From: JAJYKC01 sp963823105
GTDB taxonomy: Bacteria > Acidobacteriota > Terriglobia > Bryobacterales > Bryobacteraceae
NCBI GenBank assembly: GCA_963823105.1
Contig: CAWGKC010000014.1
Span: 140,779-204,778 of the forward strand
Reading direction: 5' to 3'
Length of the DNA: 64,000 nucleotides
The notes below the pieces were generated by a model. It saw nothing but the letters and a program-made list of their open reading frames with translations, had not been told where the DNA came from and made no database searches. Below, piece by piece: positions 38,030 to 45,906 of this stretch. A program made the position numbers and the translations under genes. Each line of letters begins with the position of its first letter. Position 1 is the stretch's first letter.

Positions 38030-39202
38030 ATGCCGACGGCAGACAATCAGAGAATCGGACGATTTCTCGTCTCCACGGTCGGTGGCGAAACGGTGCGGGC
38101 GTATGTCCCACCGGCCCTCCCTCCGATGCCGCCCGTTCGCCTCGATTCGGTCCAGCGCCTCCTTGAGCAGGCAAATCAAGCATTGGGCCGCCTGGACGGA
38201 CTCGCTTCATTCCTCCCGGACCTCAGTCTGTTTATCTATGCTTATGTTCGCAAAGAAGCCCTACTGTCCTCTCAGATTGAGGGCACGCAGTCGTCCCTTT
38301 CCGATCTCCTGCTTTTCGAAAATGAAGAAGTTCCATGGGTTCCCATCGAAGACGTGCAGGACGTTTCCAATTACGTTGCCGCTCTCTCTCATGGCTTGAA
38401 GCGCATACGCGAGGGCTTTCCCCTGTCGTTGCGTCTCATTCGCGAGATTCACGAAATCCTGCTTTCGCGCGGGCGGGGAAGCGACAAGGAACCCGGTGAG
38501 TTTCGGCGGAGCCAGAACTGGATCGGCGGCACACGCCCAGGCAACGCAGCTTTTGTTCCCCCGCCTCCTGAGCTCGTCATGGAGTGCATGGGCCAGCTCG
38601 AAAGCTTTTTGCATAGAGAGGCCAAGGATCTGCCACTGCTTATCCGGGCCGCACTTGCTCATGTACAGTTCGAGAGTATCCATCCGTTCCTTGACGGCAA
38701 TGGGCGCCTCGGGCGCCTTCTGATTACCTTCCTGCTTTGTGCGGACGGCGCGTTATCCGAACCGATCCTTTACCTGAGTCTGTACTTCAAATCCAATCGC
38801 CAGGTCTATTACGATCTCCTCACAAGCGTTCGCACGTCCGGCAACTGGGAGGCATGGATCGAGTTCTTCCTGACCGGCGTCAAGCAGACTTCCGAGCAGG
38901 CGATCGCCAGCGCTCGTCGCCTGATCGCATTGCTGGACGACGACCGCAAAAAGATAGAGGCGCTTGGTCGTCCCGCCGCCTCCGTTCTGCGAGTATTTCA
39001 TTACGCCCAGACACATCCGATCCTTTCTATCGCTCCCGCTGCGGAGAAGATCGAATCGACTTTCCCCACAGTGGCCGCCGCCATCGAGCACCTGCAGCGC
39101 CTCGACATTCTGCACGAGATCACCGGCAGGCAGCGCCACCGGCTGTTCGCGTATCGCGGTTACATGGACATTCTCAACGAGGGGACCGAACCTCTTCGAT
39201 AA
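38030..39202 (+). CDS. Fic-domain protein (probable AMPylase) with internal inhibitory motif
   Basis: A 390-residue soluble Fic protein. An N-terminal inhibitory helix carries SSQIEG (Ser80 to Gly85, matching S/TxxxEG/N), so it is a class II, self-inhibited enzyme. The active-site motif HPFLDGNGRLGR spans residues 218-229 with all key residues present. A C-terminal winged-helix region follows (about 310-385). Fic enzymes transfer AMP or similar groups to target hydroxyls. No separate antitoxin gene is adjacent, as expected for this class. It is carried on the tRNA-Glu element; no clear ribosome site precedes the ATG. Its targets are unknown. Confidence 0.92.
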   Translation: MPTADNQRIGRFLVSTVGGETVRAYVPPALPPMPPVRLDSVQRLLEQANQALGRLDGLASFLPDLSLFIYAYVRKEALLSSQIEGTQSSLSDLLLFENEEVPWVPIEDVQDVSNYVAALSHGLKRIREGFPLSLRLIREIHEILLSRGRGSDKEPGEFRRSQNWIGGTRPGNAAFVPPPPELVMECMGQLESFLHREAKDLPLLIRAALAHVQFESIHPFLDGNGRLGRLLITFLLCADGALSEPILYLSLYFKSNRQVYYDLLTSVRTSGNWEAWIEFFLTGVKQTSEQAIASARRLIALLDDDRKKIEALGRPAASVLRVFHYAQTHPILSIAPAAEKIESTFPTVAAAIEHLQRLDILHEITGRQRHRLFAYRGYMDILNEGTEPLR

Positions 39203-39337
39203 AGGACGGCAAGGCCGGCTGGTTCACGGCGAGCGCACTACCCCGCTGGTCGGCAACGAGTCTGAGATTGTCCTGCATATTGTCGCAGTGACATTCCATA
39301 ATGTCCACGAACAAGGATGTCATCCTGCTATGGTGCC

Positions 39338-39739
39338 TCAAATCTGTTCGAGTACTCGGGCTGCAACTGCGTCGATCGAGGCCATGCTCATCCATCCCCA
39401 TTCGCAACGCCGAGTCAGTTGACCCTCCATGGTGGGACTCAATGCTGCGGTCAACACCTCGTTCAATGCGTCGAGAGTTTCGTCCGTCTGTCGAAGGCGT
39501 TCAATTTTTGCAATCGCATGCATCACAGTTGGGTGGTGCCGTCCGTTGTAGAAGCGTCCGATCCTGGTGGTGCTCCATCCCGCCACGTTCTTCTCGAGAT
39601 ACATGGCAACCTTGCGGTTGAAACATCGTCCCGGCTGGTGTCCCGGAACGCGACCTCGCCCAAGGTGATTGGCCACCGTCGCTTCGATCCGCTCCAGCGA
39701 CAGACGCCAGATTCCGACTTTCAGCTCATTCAGTCCCAT
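39338..39739 (-). CDS. Small protein consisting mainly of DnaA domain IV (origin-binding domain)
   Basis: A 133-residue protein. Residues 20-100 match the DnaA C-terminal DNA-binding domain: a basic loop and helix RCFNRKVAMYLEKNV, then STTRIGRFYNGRHHPTVMHAI, which holds the DnaA-box-recognition signature (GGRDHTTV in DnaA; here NGRHHPTV). The AAA+ ATPase and domains I-II are absent. GGAGG lies 5 bases upstream of the ATG at 39739, and the start overlaps the end of the decayed repA by 14 bases, so it was the second gene of a repA operon. It may bind DnaA boxes at the element's origin. This is inference; the domain itself is clear. Confidence 0.82.
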   Translation of the reverse strand: MGLNELKVGIWRLSLERIEATVANHLGRGRVPGHQPGRCFNRKVAMYLEKNVAGWSTTRIGRFYNGRHHPTVMHAIAKIERLRQTDETLDALNEVLTAALSPTMEGQLTRRCEWGWMSMASIDAVAARVLEQI

Positions 39740-40685
39740 GATTGCCTCCGTTGGGGAGAACCGCATTTGCTCTGACCGCAAACAGGCCCGTGCCATTCGA
39801 ATCTATCGAGGCAGGGCACTCCGGCCAAATCGACCGCACCAGGTTCAGCCAGCCTTCCAGTCGTTCGCGGAACTTTCGCGGACGACCGGAATCGGCACTG
39901 CCGAATTGACTCACAAGGCCGTTGTCGCCGAACAGCGGAACTCGTTCGCGCCCTTTCGCAACGAAATATCTGTACGAAAGCCACGTGAAGAGGTCGAGCG
40001 CCGCTGGCGAATACGACAGCGCCTTGGGGGCCTCCATGTCGGTGGGGATCGGATGGTCAAGAATCTCATTGAAGAATCCCGGGCTGAGAAGGATCTCGTT
40101 CTGGGATTCGTAACGCAGGGTCTCCTGATCGGAGTGCCCGGAAGACCAGATGCGGGCTTTGCTCATAAGGCTGAATCTTGCCTGATGTACGTCCATCGCT
40201 TTCTGACGTTGTGTCGGTGCCGCAGAAGATCGTTGATCCAAAAATCCGCTGGAACGCTGCCACGAGACGACGGTTCTGCGTTCCGCCAGGTTGCATGCCG
40301 AAGGTGTCGAGCATTTCAACTGCGCTGCGAAACCGAATGACTCGACTCTGCTGACGGATCGCGAGTGTAGCAAGAAAGATCGGAACAAGCCGGTCCTGGC
40401 CCACGGCACTCCCTACGAGGGGTGGCCGGTTACCCGAAGAAGAAGATTGCCATCGCGTCGTTCGTGGAGGAGTTGCCCCGATTGCGGTCGCTTTACGAGC
40501 AGTCCGCACAACACGAACAGCCGGGACGCAAACCCGAGGTTCTGATTCGCCTCCTGCCGCTTCATGCGGACGCAGGCGATCGCGTCGGCACGCCGGAGCT
40601 TCTGCCTTGAAGCGACCAGGTCCGGAAAGTGATGCCTCAGAACATCGACGCCCCGGGGCAAAGCCGTCCGACACACTTGGTACAT
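39726..40685 (-). pseudogene. Decayed second copy of repA
   Basis: The copy is homologous along its length to the intact repA at 41467-42447. The N-terminal part (QNLGFASRLFVLCGLLVKRP, then VTGHPS) ends in a TAG where the intact copy has Tyr. A missing base follows, so the middle part (QDRLVPIFLATLAIRQQS...MLDTFGMQPGG) reads in a second frame. The C-terminal part (SPAALDLFTWLSYRYFVAKG...WPECPASIDS) reads in a third. One nonsense change and at least two indels make this a true pseudogene rather than a single base-call error. Its last codons overlap the DnaA-domain-IV gene. Confidence 0.8.
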
Positions 40686-40717
40686 TCCGGCAACGAGAAT
40701 CAGGCTGCGAGATGTCG

Positions 40718-41440
40718 TTAGCGGTCGGAAGGGTCATGCTTCGCCTCCGACAACACCCGCCTCCCGACCAAGGCCTGTGACATTTTTGTGCCAATTGCGA
40801 ATTGGGCTTGTCCCCTGAGCTGAGACAAACAGGGTCGACAATCGTGAATCTCCTGCGCTGGATTAGCTGATAGTTCGACGTTGTAGCGCAGGCTTCGGAG
40901 TTCTCGAATCATCTTTGCAATGCGTGCTCCTCTCGATCTTTGGCTCAAAGCCGGGCCCCTTTCGTCGTAACGAACACCCTGATGCAGAATCTCCCAAATC
41001 AGCAGGCAGAGGCGGTGGGCAATTGCCCAGATGGATTGTTGGTAACCCAGGCGCGGCAGCAGCCGCCAGAAGACAATCTAGAAAATACTGCCCTTAACCT
41101 TGACTGCGGCGTTGGCAGCCTGATTGAGAAGACGCCGCACGAAGCAGTTACCCTTCGGAGACCGGTTGCTCGCGGAAACTCCCGCGCTCTCTTCTTCTCC
41201 GGGGCATACCCCGACCCATGAGGCGAGGTGCTTCTCGGAAGGAAATGTCGCGGCCGCAGCGCCAACTTCGGCGATGATCTGATGCGCCGAGTCCACCCCG
41301 AGACCGGGCACCTCCGCCAGCCGCTGCACCGCAGTCTGATGTTGACTCAGCAGATCCGCGGTCTCGTGGCTGGGCGTTGCCGGCCACACGAGCAGGCCCA
41401 AGCCGCGTGCAGACCGCCGCATCGATAGCTTCTAACGGAA
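40718..41440 (-). pseudogene. IS110-family transposase, C-terminal fragment
   Basis: One frame carries the C-terminal (transposase IS116/IS110/IS902) domain: AVQRLAEVPGLGVDSAHQII, ASWVGVCPGEEESAG and KGNCFVRRLLNQAANAAVK, then an in-frame TAG at 41078-41080, then WRLLPRLGYQQSIWAIAHRL and ARIAKMIRELRSL. The N-terminal RuvC-like catalytic DEDD domain is missing. The fragment lies between the two repA copies. Confidence 0.75.
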
Positions 41441-41466
41441 TCCTTCGTGCAAGCACGAAAGGGCGC

Positions 41467-42447
41467 TCATGCACAGTCATAACTACCCCCGCGCGATCTT
41501 ATCGCCGCCGCTTTCGAAACAATCAGCTTGGATCCCTCCGAGTTGATATGCGCCGGACATTCCGGCCACATGGTTCGTATGAGATCCAGCCACTGCTCCA
41601 GTTTCTCCCGGAGCTTCCTTGGGCGGCTGTACGCCACGCTTCCGAGTTGACTCACAAGCCCGTACTCTCCGAACAGTGGAACCTCCTCTTCCCCCTTCGC
41701 CCCAAAACAGCGATAGGAAAGCCACGTAAACAAATCCAGCGCTGCCGGCGAGGAAGACAGCGCCTTCGCCGCTTCCAGGTCGGTCGGAATCGGGTGGCTC
41801 AGCGTCTCGCGGTAAAATTCGTCGCTCAACACGATCATGTTCTGGCAGTCTCCCGGCAATACCATCTGATCGCAATTCCTTGAAAACCAGATTCGGGCCT
41901 CCGTCATGAAGTTGAACCGAGCGTGGTGAACGACCGTGGCCCGCTGGTGCCGCGTGTCGGTGCCGAAGAAAATTGTCGCTCCAAAGATCCGCTGAAAGGA
42001 ACTGACCAAACGCCGGTATTGGGATCCCCCTTGCTGCATTCCGAAGGTGTCGAGCATAGCGGCGGCACTATCAAACGTGATCCGGGGTGACTTCTGACGG
42101 ATCGCAAGTGTCGCCAGGAAGATCGGCACGAGCCGGTCCTGTCCCCATGGAACGCCATAACTCGGGTGACCGGTCACCTGCAGAACGAAGTGGCCGTTCC
42201 GCCGCTCGTGAAGCAGGCATCCCTGAGCCGGCCGCTTGACCGGCAATCCACAGAGAACGAAGGGGCGCGAAGAAAATCCGAGGTTCTGGCAGCGGCTCTG
42301 GCGATTCAGGCGGACGCACTCGATTGACTCCACCTTGCGCATTTTTCGCTTCGAAGCGATCAGGTCGGGATACCCGTCCTCGAGCAGTTGCCCGACTCGT
42401 TCGAGCCCTCTGGCGCAGCCAGGTTTATGACTGGATGGCCGGTACAT
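41467..42447 (-). CDS. repA: Plasmid-type replication initiator RepA
   Basis: A 326-residue protein resembling the plasmid RepA C-terminal family (PF04796-like). Seen are LGFSSRPFVLCGLPVKRP, RRNGHFVLQVTGHPSYGVPWGQDRLVPIFLATLAIR, AAMLDTFGMQQGGSQYRRL and, after a variable part, SSPAALDLFTWLSYRCF. It starts with ATG at 42447, with GGAGG seven bases upstream. The gene is intact, unlike the second copy 0.8 kb away, and lies at the right end of the tRNA-Glu element, 185 bases from the att copy; that gap holds candidate origin repeats. No DnaA-domain-IV gene follows this copy. Whether the element still replicates is unknown. Confidence 0.82.
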   Translation of the reverse strand: MYRPSSHKPGCARGLERVGQLLEDGYPDLIASKRKMRKVESIECVRLNRQSRCQNLGFSSRPFVLCGLPVKRPAQGCLLHERRNGHFVLQVTGHPSYGVPWGQDRLVPIFLATLAIRQKSPRITFDSAAAMLDTFGMQQGGSQYRRLVSSFQRIFGATIFFGTDTRHQRATVVHHARFNFMTEARIWFSRNCDQMVLPGDCQNMIVLSDEFYRETLSHPIPTDLEAAKALSSSPAALDLFTWLSYRCFGAKGEEEVPLFGEYGLVSQLGSVAYSRPRKLREKLEQWLDLIRTMWPECPAHINSEGSKLIVSKAAAIRSRGGSYDCA

Positions 42448-42509
42448 CACCAGACCTCCGGGAAAGCGCCAACCGCCACCTTGCGAACCACGGCCGACCT
42501 CGGTGGCGG

Positions 42510-42569
42510 GGTCACCCTGCGGTCACACCCTCGCATTCCACCCAGAGCAAGCTGGGGTTCAGGTGGAAT
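42510..42569. promoter_or_regulatory. Short direct and inverted repeats upstream of repA (possible RepA binding or origin site)
   Basis: GGTCAC occurs at 42510-42515 and 42521-42526, one helical turn apart. ATTCCACC (42535-42542) and GGTGGAAT (42562-42569) form an 8-base inverted repeat with a 19-base spacer. Both lie between repA and the right att copy. The repeat number is too low for a typical iteron array, so this is only a candidate. Confidence 0.3.
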
Positions 42570-42632
42570 CAGGTCAACTGAAAATAAACAGCTTAGACCA
42601 CACCGAGTCGCACGGAACTGGCCGCTAACCCA

Positions 42633-42656
42633 TTCGATTCCCGTTAGCGCTACCAA
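42633..42656 (+). repeat. Right attachment-site copy (attR), displaced tRNA-Glu 3' end
   Basis: Exact 24-base copy of 30427-30450, lacking the rest of the tRNA gene, so it is not a second tRNA. It marks the right edge of the element. Confidence 0.85.
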
Positions 42657-42803
42657 AGTTTCGATAATCTGCGGCCAGATCCATCCTGATTCCCCTTAGT
42701 TTATCCATTTTCTACCAGCCGGCTGAAACTGTAAACCCTCATCTCCGGACGGTGGGGGATTTTTCGACCGGCAGAATGGGGAATTTTCAACCGGAGTTGA
42801 CAC
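42657..42803 (-). mobile_element. IS21-like terminal fragment
   Basis: Two imperfect copies of TGGGGAATTTTCAACCGG (42753-42771 and 42777-42794), ending near GTTGACAC at 42803, resemble the multiple terminal repeats of IS21-family elements. No istA or istB sequence remains; the fragment is cut by the att copy on the left and has inserted into the IS630 remnant on the right. The family call rests on remembered end sequences. Confidence 0.4.
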
Positions 42804-43176
42804 CTGTTTGGCCAATGCGCTCCGTGTCCACATCTCGGCGGCGTAACCCAGATCTTTGGGCTTGATGCACGCCAACGAGACTACCCAGGCGCGCCTCCTC
42901 GGCTATGCTGGGTCCCCTGGGGCGATGGTAAGCGTCCTTGAGAGCGGCGCGTGGGCCAACCGCCAGAGCGCGATTGGTCCACTTGGCCACGCTCTTGCGG
43001 GTCATGTGGAGATTGCTCGCAATCTGAGCGACGGTCTCGCCGGCGTGGTAGCGCGTGAGAATCTGCGCCCGTTGGACTTCGCGGAGGGGAGCCGTGGGGG
43101 CTTGACGCAGGTGCCAGAGCCGTTCCAATTCGTCGGGCTCCATGGTGAGCTTCGGTCGTTTGGATGTGCCTGCCAT
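42781..43176 (-). pseudogene. IS630-family transposase, N-terminal fragment
   Basis: The fragment carries the helix-turn-helix half of an IS630 transposase: LERLWHLRQAPTAPLREVQR, ETVAQIASNLHMTRKSVAKW and ALAVGPRAALKD. Downstream, a one-base frame change restores the family sequence IKPKDLGYAAEMWTRSALAKQV. The catalytic half is missing. It ends where the IS21-like end begins. Confidence 0.7.
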
Positions 43177-43231
43177 GCCCGAGTGTGGCAGGAAACACAT
43201 CTAACAGGATATGTTTTAGTGAAACGTTATA

Positions 43232-44224
43232 CTAGAGAGCGGGAAGGGGGCGAATCCGCAGCACCGTTTGCCGCTTCATGTCGGTGAGCCAGAGCGACCC
43301 ATGACCCACGCGGATGCTGTCGCCACCGGGCCCCGCCCATTGCGCCACGACGCGATTCACGACCGGATCGATGCGAGTGATGGGAAAATCGAACATCGTC
43401 ACCCACACCGCGCCTTCGCCAAAGGCGATCTCGCCGCCTTCGCCGGGAACGCCGGCCGGAATCGTCGCCTCCAGCTTGTTTGTTTTCGCATTCACTCGCG
43501 AGACGCTTCCGTCGCCTTGGTTCAAGGTCCAGATCGACCCCGCGCCCGCCGTCAAAAAGCGCGGCTTCGGCCCGACGGGGACGGTCGCGGTTGCTTTGTT
43601 CGTACCGGGATCGACGCGCGTCACCAGATTCCTTTCCGTAGACGTAACCCACACTGCGCCGTCCTCGAATGCGGCCGCGAACGATCCAGGCGCGATGCGG
43701 ATGGAGGCCACAATCGCGTTCGTGTTTGGGTCGACACGAGACAAGGTTCCTTTGCGATCCGTCGTTAGCCAGACGCTACCCGCGCCGGTTGCGATTCCAC
43801 CCTCCGATTCCGCGGGTGGAGCGCCGATCGTCGCGACAATCTGCGCGCTTCGCTCATCCACTCGTAGAAGCGAACGATCGCCGCAACTGGGAATCCAGAT
43901 CGAGCCGAAGCCGGCGGCGAGACCGGAACAAGGCTTGTTCACGGTGACGATGAATGTCGGAAGATTGGTGGTGGCGTCGAGCCGGACTACATGATTGCGC
44001 CGCGCGCTGGTAACCCAGACCGCGTCTTCGGTAACAGCCATCCAGTCCGGCGAGCCTTCCACGGGGAACGTCGCGGTGGGATGGATATCGGTCATAGAAC
44101 GCCGCACGCCCGGCGTGTCGATGCCCTTTCGCACCGGAGACGACGCGGGGATCGAGAAAGAAGAGAGCATCAGAGCGACGAGAATCGCGGGAACGAGGCG
44201 ATGTTTGGAGTGCCGCGAGATCAT
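43232..44224 (-). CDS. Secreted beta-propeller (Vgb/YVTN-like) repeat protein
   Basis: A 330-residue protein with a signal peptide (residues 1-28) and about six repeats of roughly 43 residues with the pattern GxGSVWLTTxxxxxLxRVDPxTNxIVAxI, as in virginiamycin-B-lyase-like and YVTN seven-bladed propellers. Such proteins are often ligand-binding or lyase-like; the lyase catalytic residues cannot be checked here, so no activity is assigned. It is divergent from the guanidine operon across 288 bases in which I see no clear promoter or riboswitch. Confidence 0.82.
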   Translation of the reverse strand: MISRHSKHRLVPAILVALMLSSFSIPASSPVRKGIDTPGVRRSMTDIHPTATFPVEGSPDWMAVTEDAVWVTSARRNHVVRLDATTNLPTFIVTVNKPCSGLAAGFGSIWIPSCGDRSLLRVDERSAQIVATIGAPPAESEGGIATGAGSVWLTTDRKGTLSRVDPNTNAIVASIRIAPGSFAAAFEDGAVWVTSTERNLVTRVDPGTNKATATVPVGPKPRFLTAGAGSIWTLNQGDGSVSRVNAKTNKLEATIPAGVPGEGGEIAFGEGAVWVTMFDFPITRIDPVVNRVVAQWAGPGGDSIRVGHGSLWLTDMKRQTVLRIRPLPAL

Positions 44225-44512
44225 TTAGAAATGATCGGGCTTTTCTCGCTTCCGCGCAACTGGGGATTGCGCGCGGAGAACCTTCTCTGGCATAGTAGTT
44301 CAATGTTCTTCGCCGCTCTGCGGCCCGCCCGCAGGCGCATCTCGTTACGCGTCCTTTTGCGGCTAACGGCCATGGATGTTTGTTGCGGCCCCCCCGTGTC
44401 CCGCTAACCCTCACCGCCGCCCTGTCCTCGTCGCCAGGCCGAATTTATGTAGACAAGGCCATGCGCGCATTCGCCCGCCATGGCGGTTCCTTTGACAGTC
44501 AGGAGTGTTTTC

Positions 44513-45220
44513 ATGGACGAGTTTCTCTGGGAAGAGACAGTGCAGCCGGGCGCGACGTGGTCTCACGTCTTGAAGCGCGGCACGGCGTTGCGAATCGTCG
44601 ACGTTTCGGGCGGCGCAAACGTTGGCGCGCTTTTTTATAACTTCGAATGTCCGGTGGAGCGGCTTAACATTCCCGATACATTGAAGGCGCAGCACGTCGC
44701 CATGCTCACCGCGGGATGCGCGCTGTATTCGGACATGGGGCGCATCCTTTGCTCCATCACCGCCGATACGCGCGGGTGGCACGATCCGTTGGGCGGATGT
44801 TCGAATGCGGCCTTAGTTCGCGACAAGCATGGCGCGGCCGCTTATCAGGAACATCGCAACGACTGCCACAAGAACGCGCTCGACGGGTTCCTCGTGGAGT
44901 TGATGAAGTATGGGCTAGGCCGGCGCGACCTGACGTCGAATGTAAACTTCTTCAGCAAGGTGATGGTGGACGAGGACGGCGGCATGAGCTTCCAGACCTG
45001 TGGGAAGGCCGGAGATTTTGTCGAGCTGCGAGCGGAGATGAACGTATTGGCGATTCTCAACACGTGCCAACATCCGATGGATCCGAACGCGGCTTACGCT
45101 CCGCAACCAGTGCAGCTTGGAATCCAGCGTGTGGCGCCTCCCGGCCCGGACGATCCCTGCCGCGTGTTCCGGCCCGAGAACGGGCGCGGATTCACGCTTA
45201 CCGAGCGCTATTTCCTGTAG
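44513..45220 (+). CDS. DUF1989 protein, carboxyguanidine deiminase subunit (urea-carboxylase-associated protein 2)
   Basis: A 235-residue protein of the family formerly called urea-carboxylase-associated protein 2. Proteins of this family pair with a second DUF1989 subunit to form carboxyguanidine deiminase (CgiAB), which converts carboxyguanidine to allophanate and ammonia. Family features seen: VDVSGGANVGALFYNF, DTRGWHDPLGGCSN and HRNDCHKNALDGFL, with conserved His and Cys residues likely to bind metal. The ATG at 44513 has AGGAG seven bases upstream; an in-frame ATG at 44480 lacks a site. It is first in the operon, 11 bases before its partner. Confidence 0.88.
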   Translation: MDEFLWEETVQPGATWSHVLKRGTALRIVDVSGGANVGALFYNFECPVERLNIPDTLKAQHVAMLTAGCALYSDMGRILCSITADTRGWHDPLGGCSNAALVRDKHGAAAYQEHRNDCHKNALDGFLVELMKYGLGRRDLTSNVNFFSKVMVDEDGGMSFQTCGKAGDFVELRAEMNVLAILNTCQHPMDPNAAYAPQPVQLGIQRVAPPGPDDPCRVFRPENGRGFTLTERYFL

Positions 45221-45231
45221 GAGCCGAGCCG

Positions 45232-45906
45232 ATGAGCGCAACAATCTTGATGTCAAGTCAATTGGATCCCGCGAAGGCGGACTTTCGGGAAGTGATTCCC
45301 GCAGGGGAGCCGTGGATTCATGAGATCCGGCGCGGACAATATTTCCGCATCGTCGACCTGAAAGGAAACCAGGCGGTTGACACGCTTTTTTACAACTTCC
45401 ACGACACCAGCGACCGCTATAGCGCGCAGGACACCATACGCGAGCAGCGCAACATCTACCTCACCACCGGAACGCGGTTGATGTCGAACGGGGGGAGCGT
45501 TCTGCTCACTATCGTCGCCGACACCTGCGGTCGCCACGACACGCTCGGGGGCGCTTGTTCGACGGAGAGCAACATGGTTCGCTATTCGATCGACAAGCGG
45601 CACATGCACGCCTGCCGTAATAGCTTTCTCAAAGGCCTGGCGCATCGGAACGGGGGTTTGGAGAAGCGGGACATCGCCAACAACATTAACTTCTTCATGA
45701 ATGTGCCCGTCACGCCCGGAGGCAAATTAACATTCGAGGACGGAGTTTCCAATCCAGGGCTCTATGTGGAGATGCTGGCGGAAATGGACGTTCTGGCGCT
45801 CATTAGTAACTGTCCGCAGCTCAACAACCCGTGCAATGCTTACGACCCGACGCCAATCGAGGTCCTGATCTGGGACGCCGGGACGACGGGCGCCGATGTT
45901 CGATAA
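45232..45906 (+). CDS. DUF1989 protein, carboxyguanidine deiminase subunit (urea-carboxylase-associated protein 1)
   Basis: A 224-residue paralogue of the preceding gene: VDLKGNQAVDTLFYNF, DTCGRHDTLGGACSTESN and HMHACRNSFLKGL. AGGAG lies eight bases upstream of the ATG and overlaps the previous stop. Its end overlaps the carboxylase start by 11 bases, so stoichiometric expression is likely. It is expected to form the second subunit of carboxyguanidine deiminase, by analogy with characterised guanidine pathways. Confidence 0.88.
   Translation: MSATILMSSQLDPAKADFREVIPAGEPWIHEIRRGQYFRIVDLKGNQAVDTLFYNFHDTSDRYSAQDTIREQRNIYLTTGTRLMSNGGSVLLTIVADTCGRHDTLGGACSTESNMVRYSIDKRHMHACRNSFLKGLAHRNGGLEKRDIANNINFFMNVPVTPGGKLTFEDGVSNPGLYVEMLAEMDVLALISNCPQLNNPCNAYDPTPIEVLIWDAGTTGADVR

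Larger units (their letters stand above)
30427..42656. mobile_element. tRNA-Glu-integrated plasmid-like element (about 12.2 kb)
   Basis: The element is bounded by exact 24-base copies of the tRNA-Glu 3' end (30427-30450 and 42633-42656), the classic footprint of site-specific integration into a tRNA gene. Contents from left to right: decayed rve-type transposase, TonB-dependent receptor (frameshifted) and amidase, IS630 and IS66 remnants, Fic protein, DnaA-domain-IV protein, decayed repA, IS110 remnant and intact repA. No tyrosine or serine integrase, relaxase or partition gene is recognisable, so it is probably immobile now or mobilised in trans. The plasmid-type replication genes argue for an origin as an integrated plasmid. 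Confidence 0.75.

Noticed and set aside
42633..42656. Second tRNA-Glu gene
   Set aside because: Only the last 24 bases are present; there is no D arm, anticodon arm or 5' acceptor strand.
44288..44303. Sigma-54-like sequence (TGGCATAGTAGTTCAA) upstream of the guanidine operon
   Set aside because: The essential GC of the -12 element is absent (CA instead).
44225..44512. Possible guanidine-I (ykkC) riboswitch before the guanidine operon
   Set aside because: None of the conserved stretches of the motif could be found on either strand; only a weak partial likeness to its 3' end was seen on the wrong strand.
44411..44782. Minus-strand 123-codon frame overlapping the first DUF1989 gene
   Set aside because: It is an antisense shadow of a well-supported gene.
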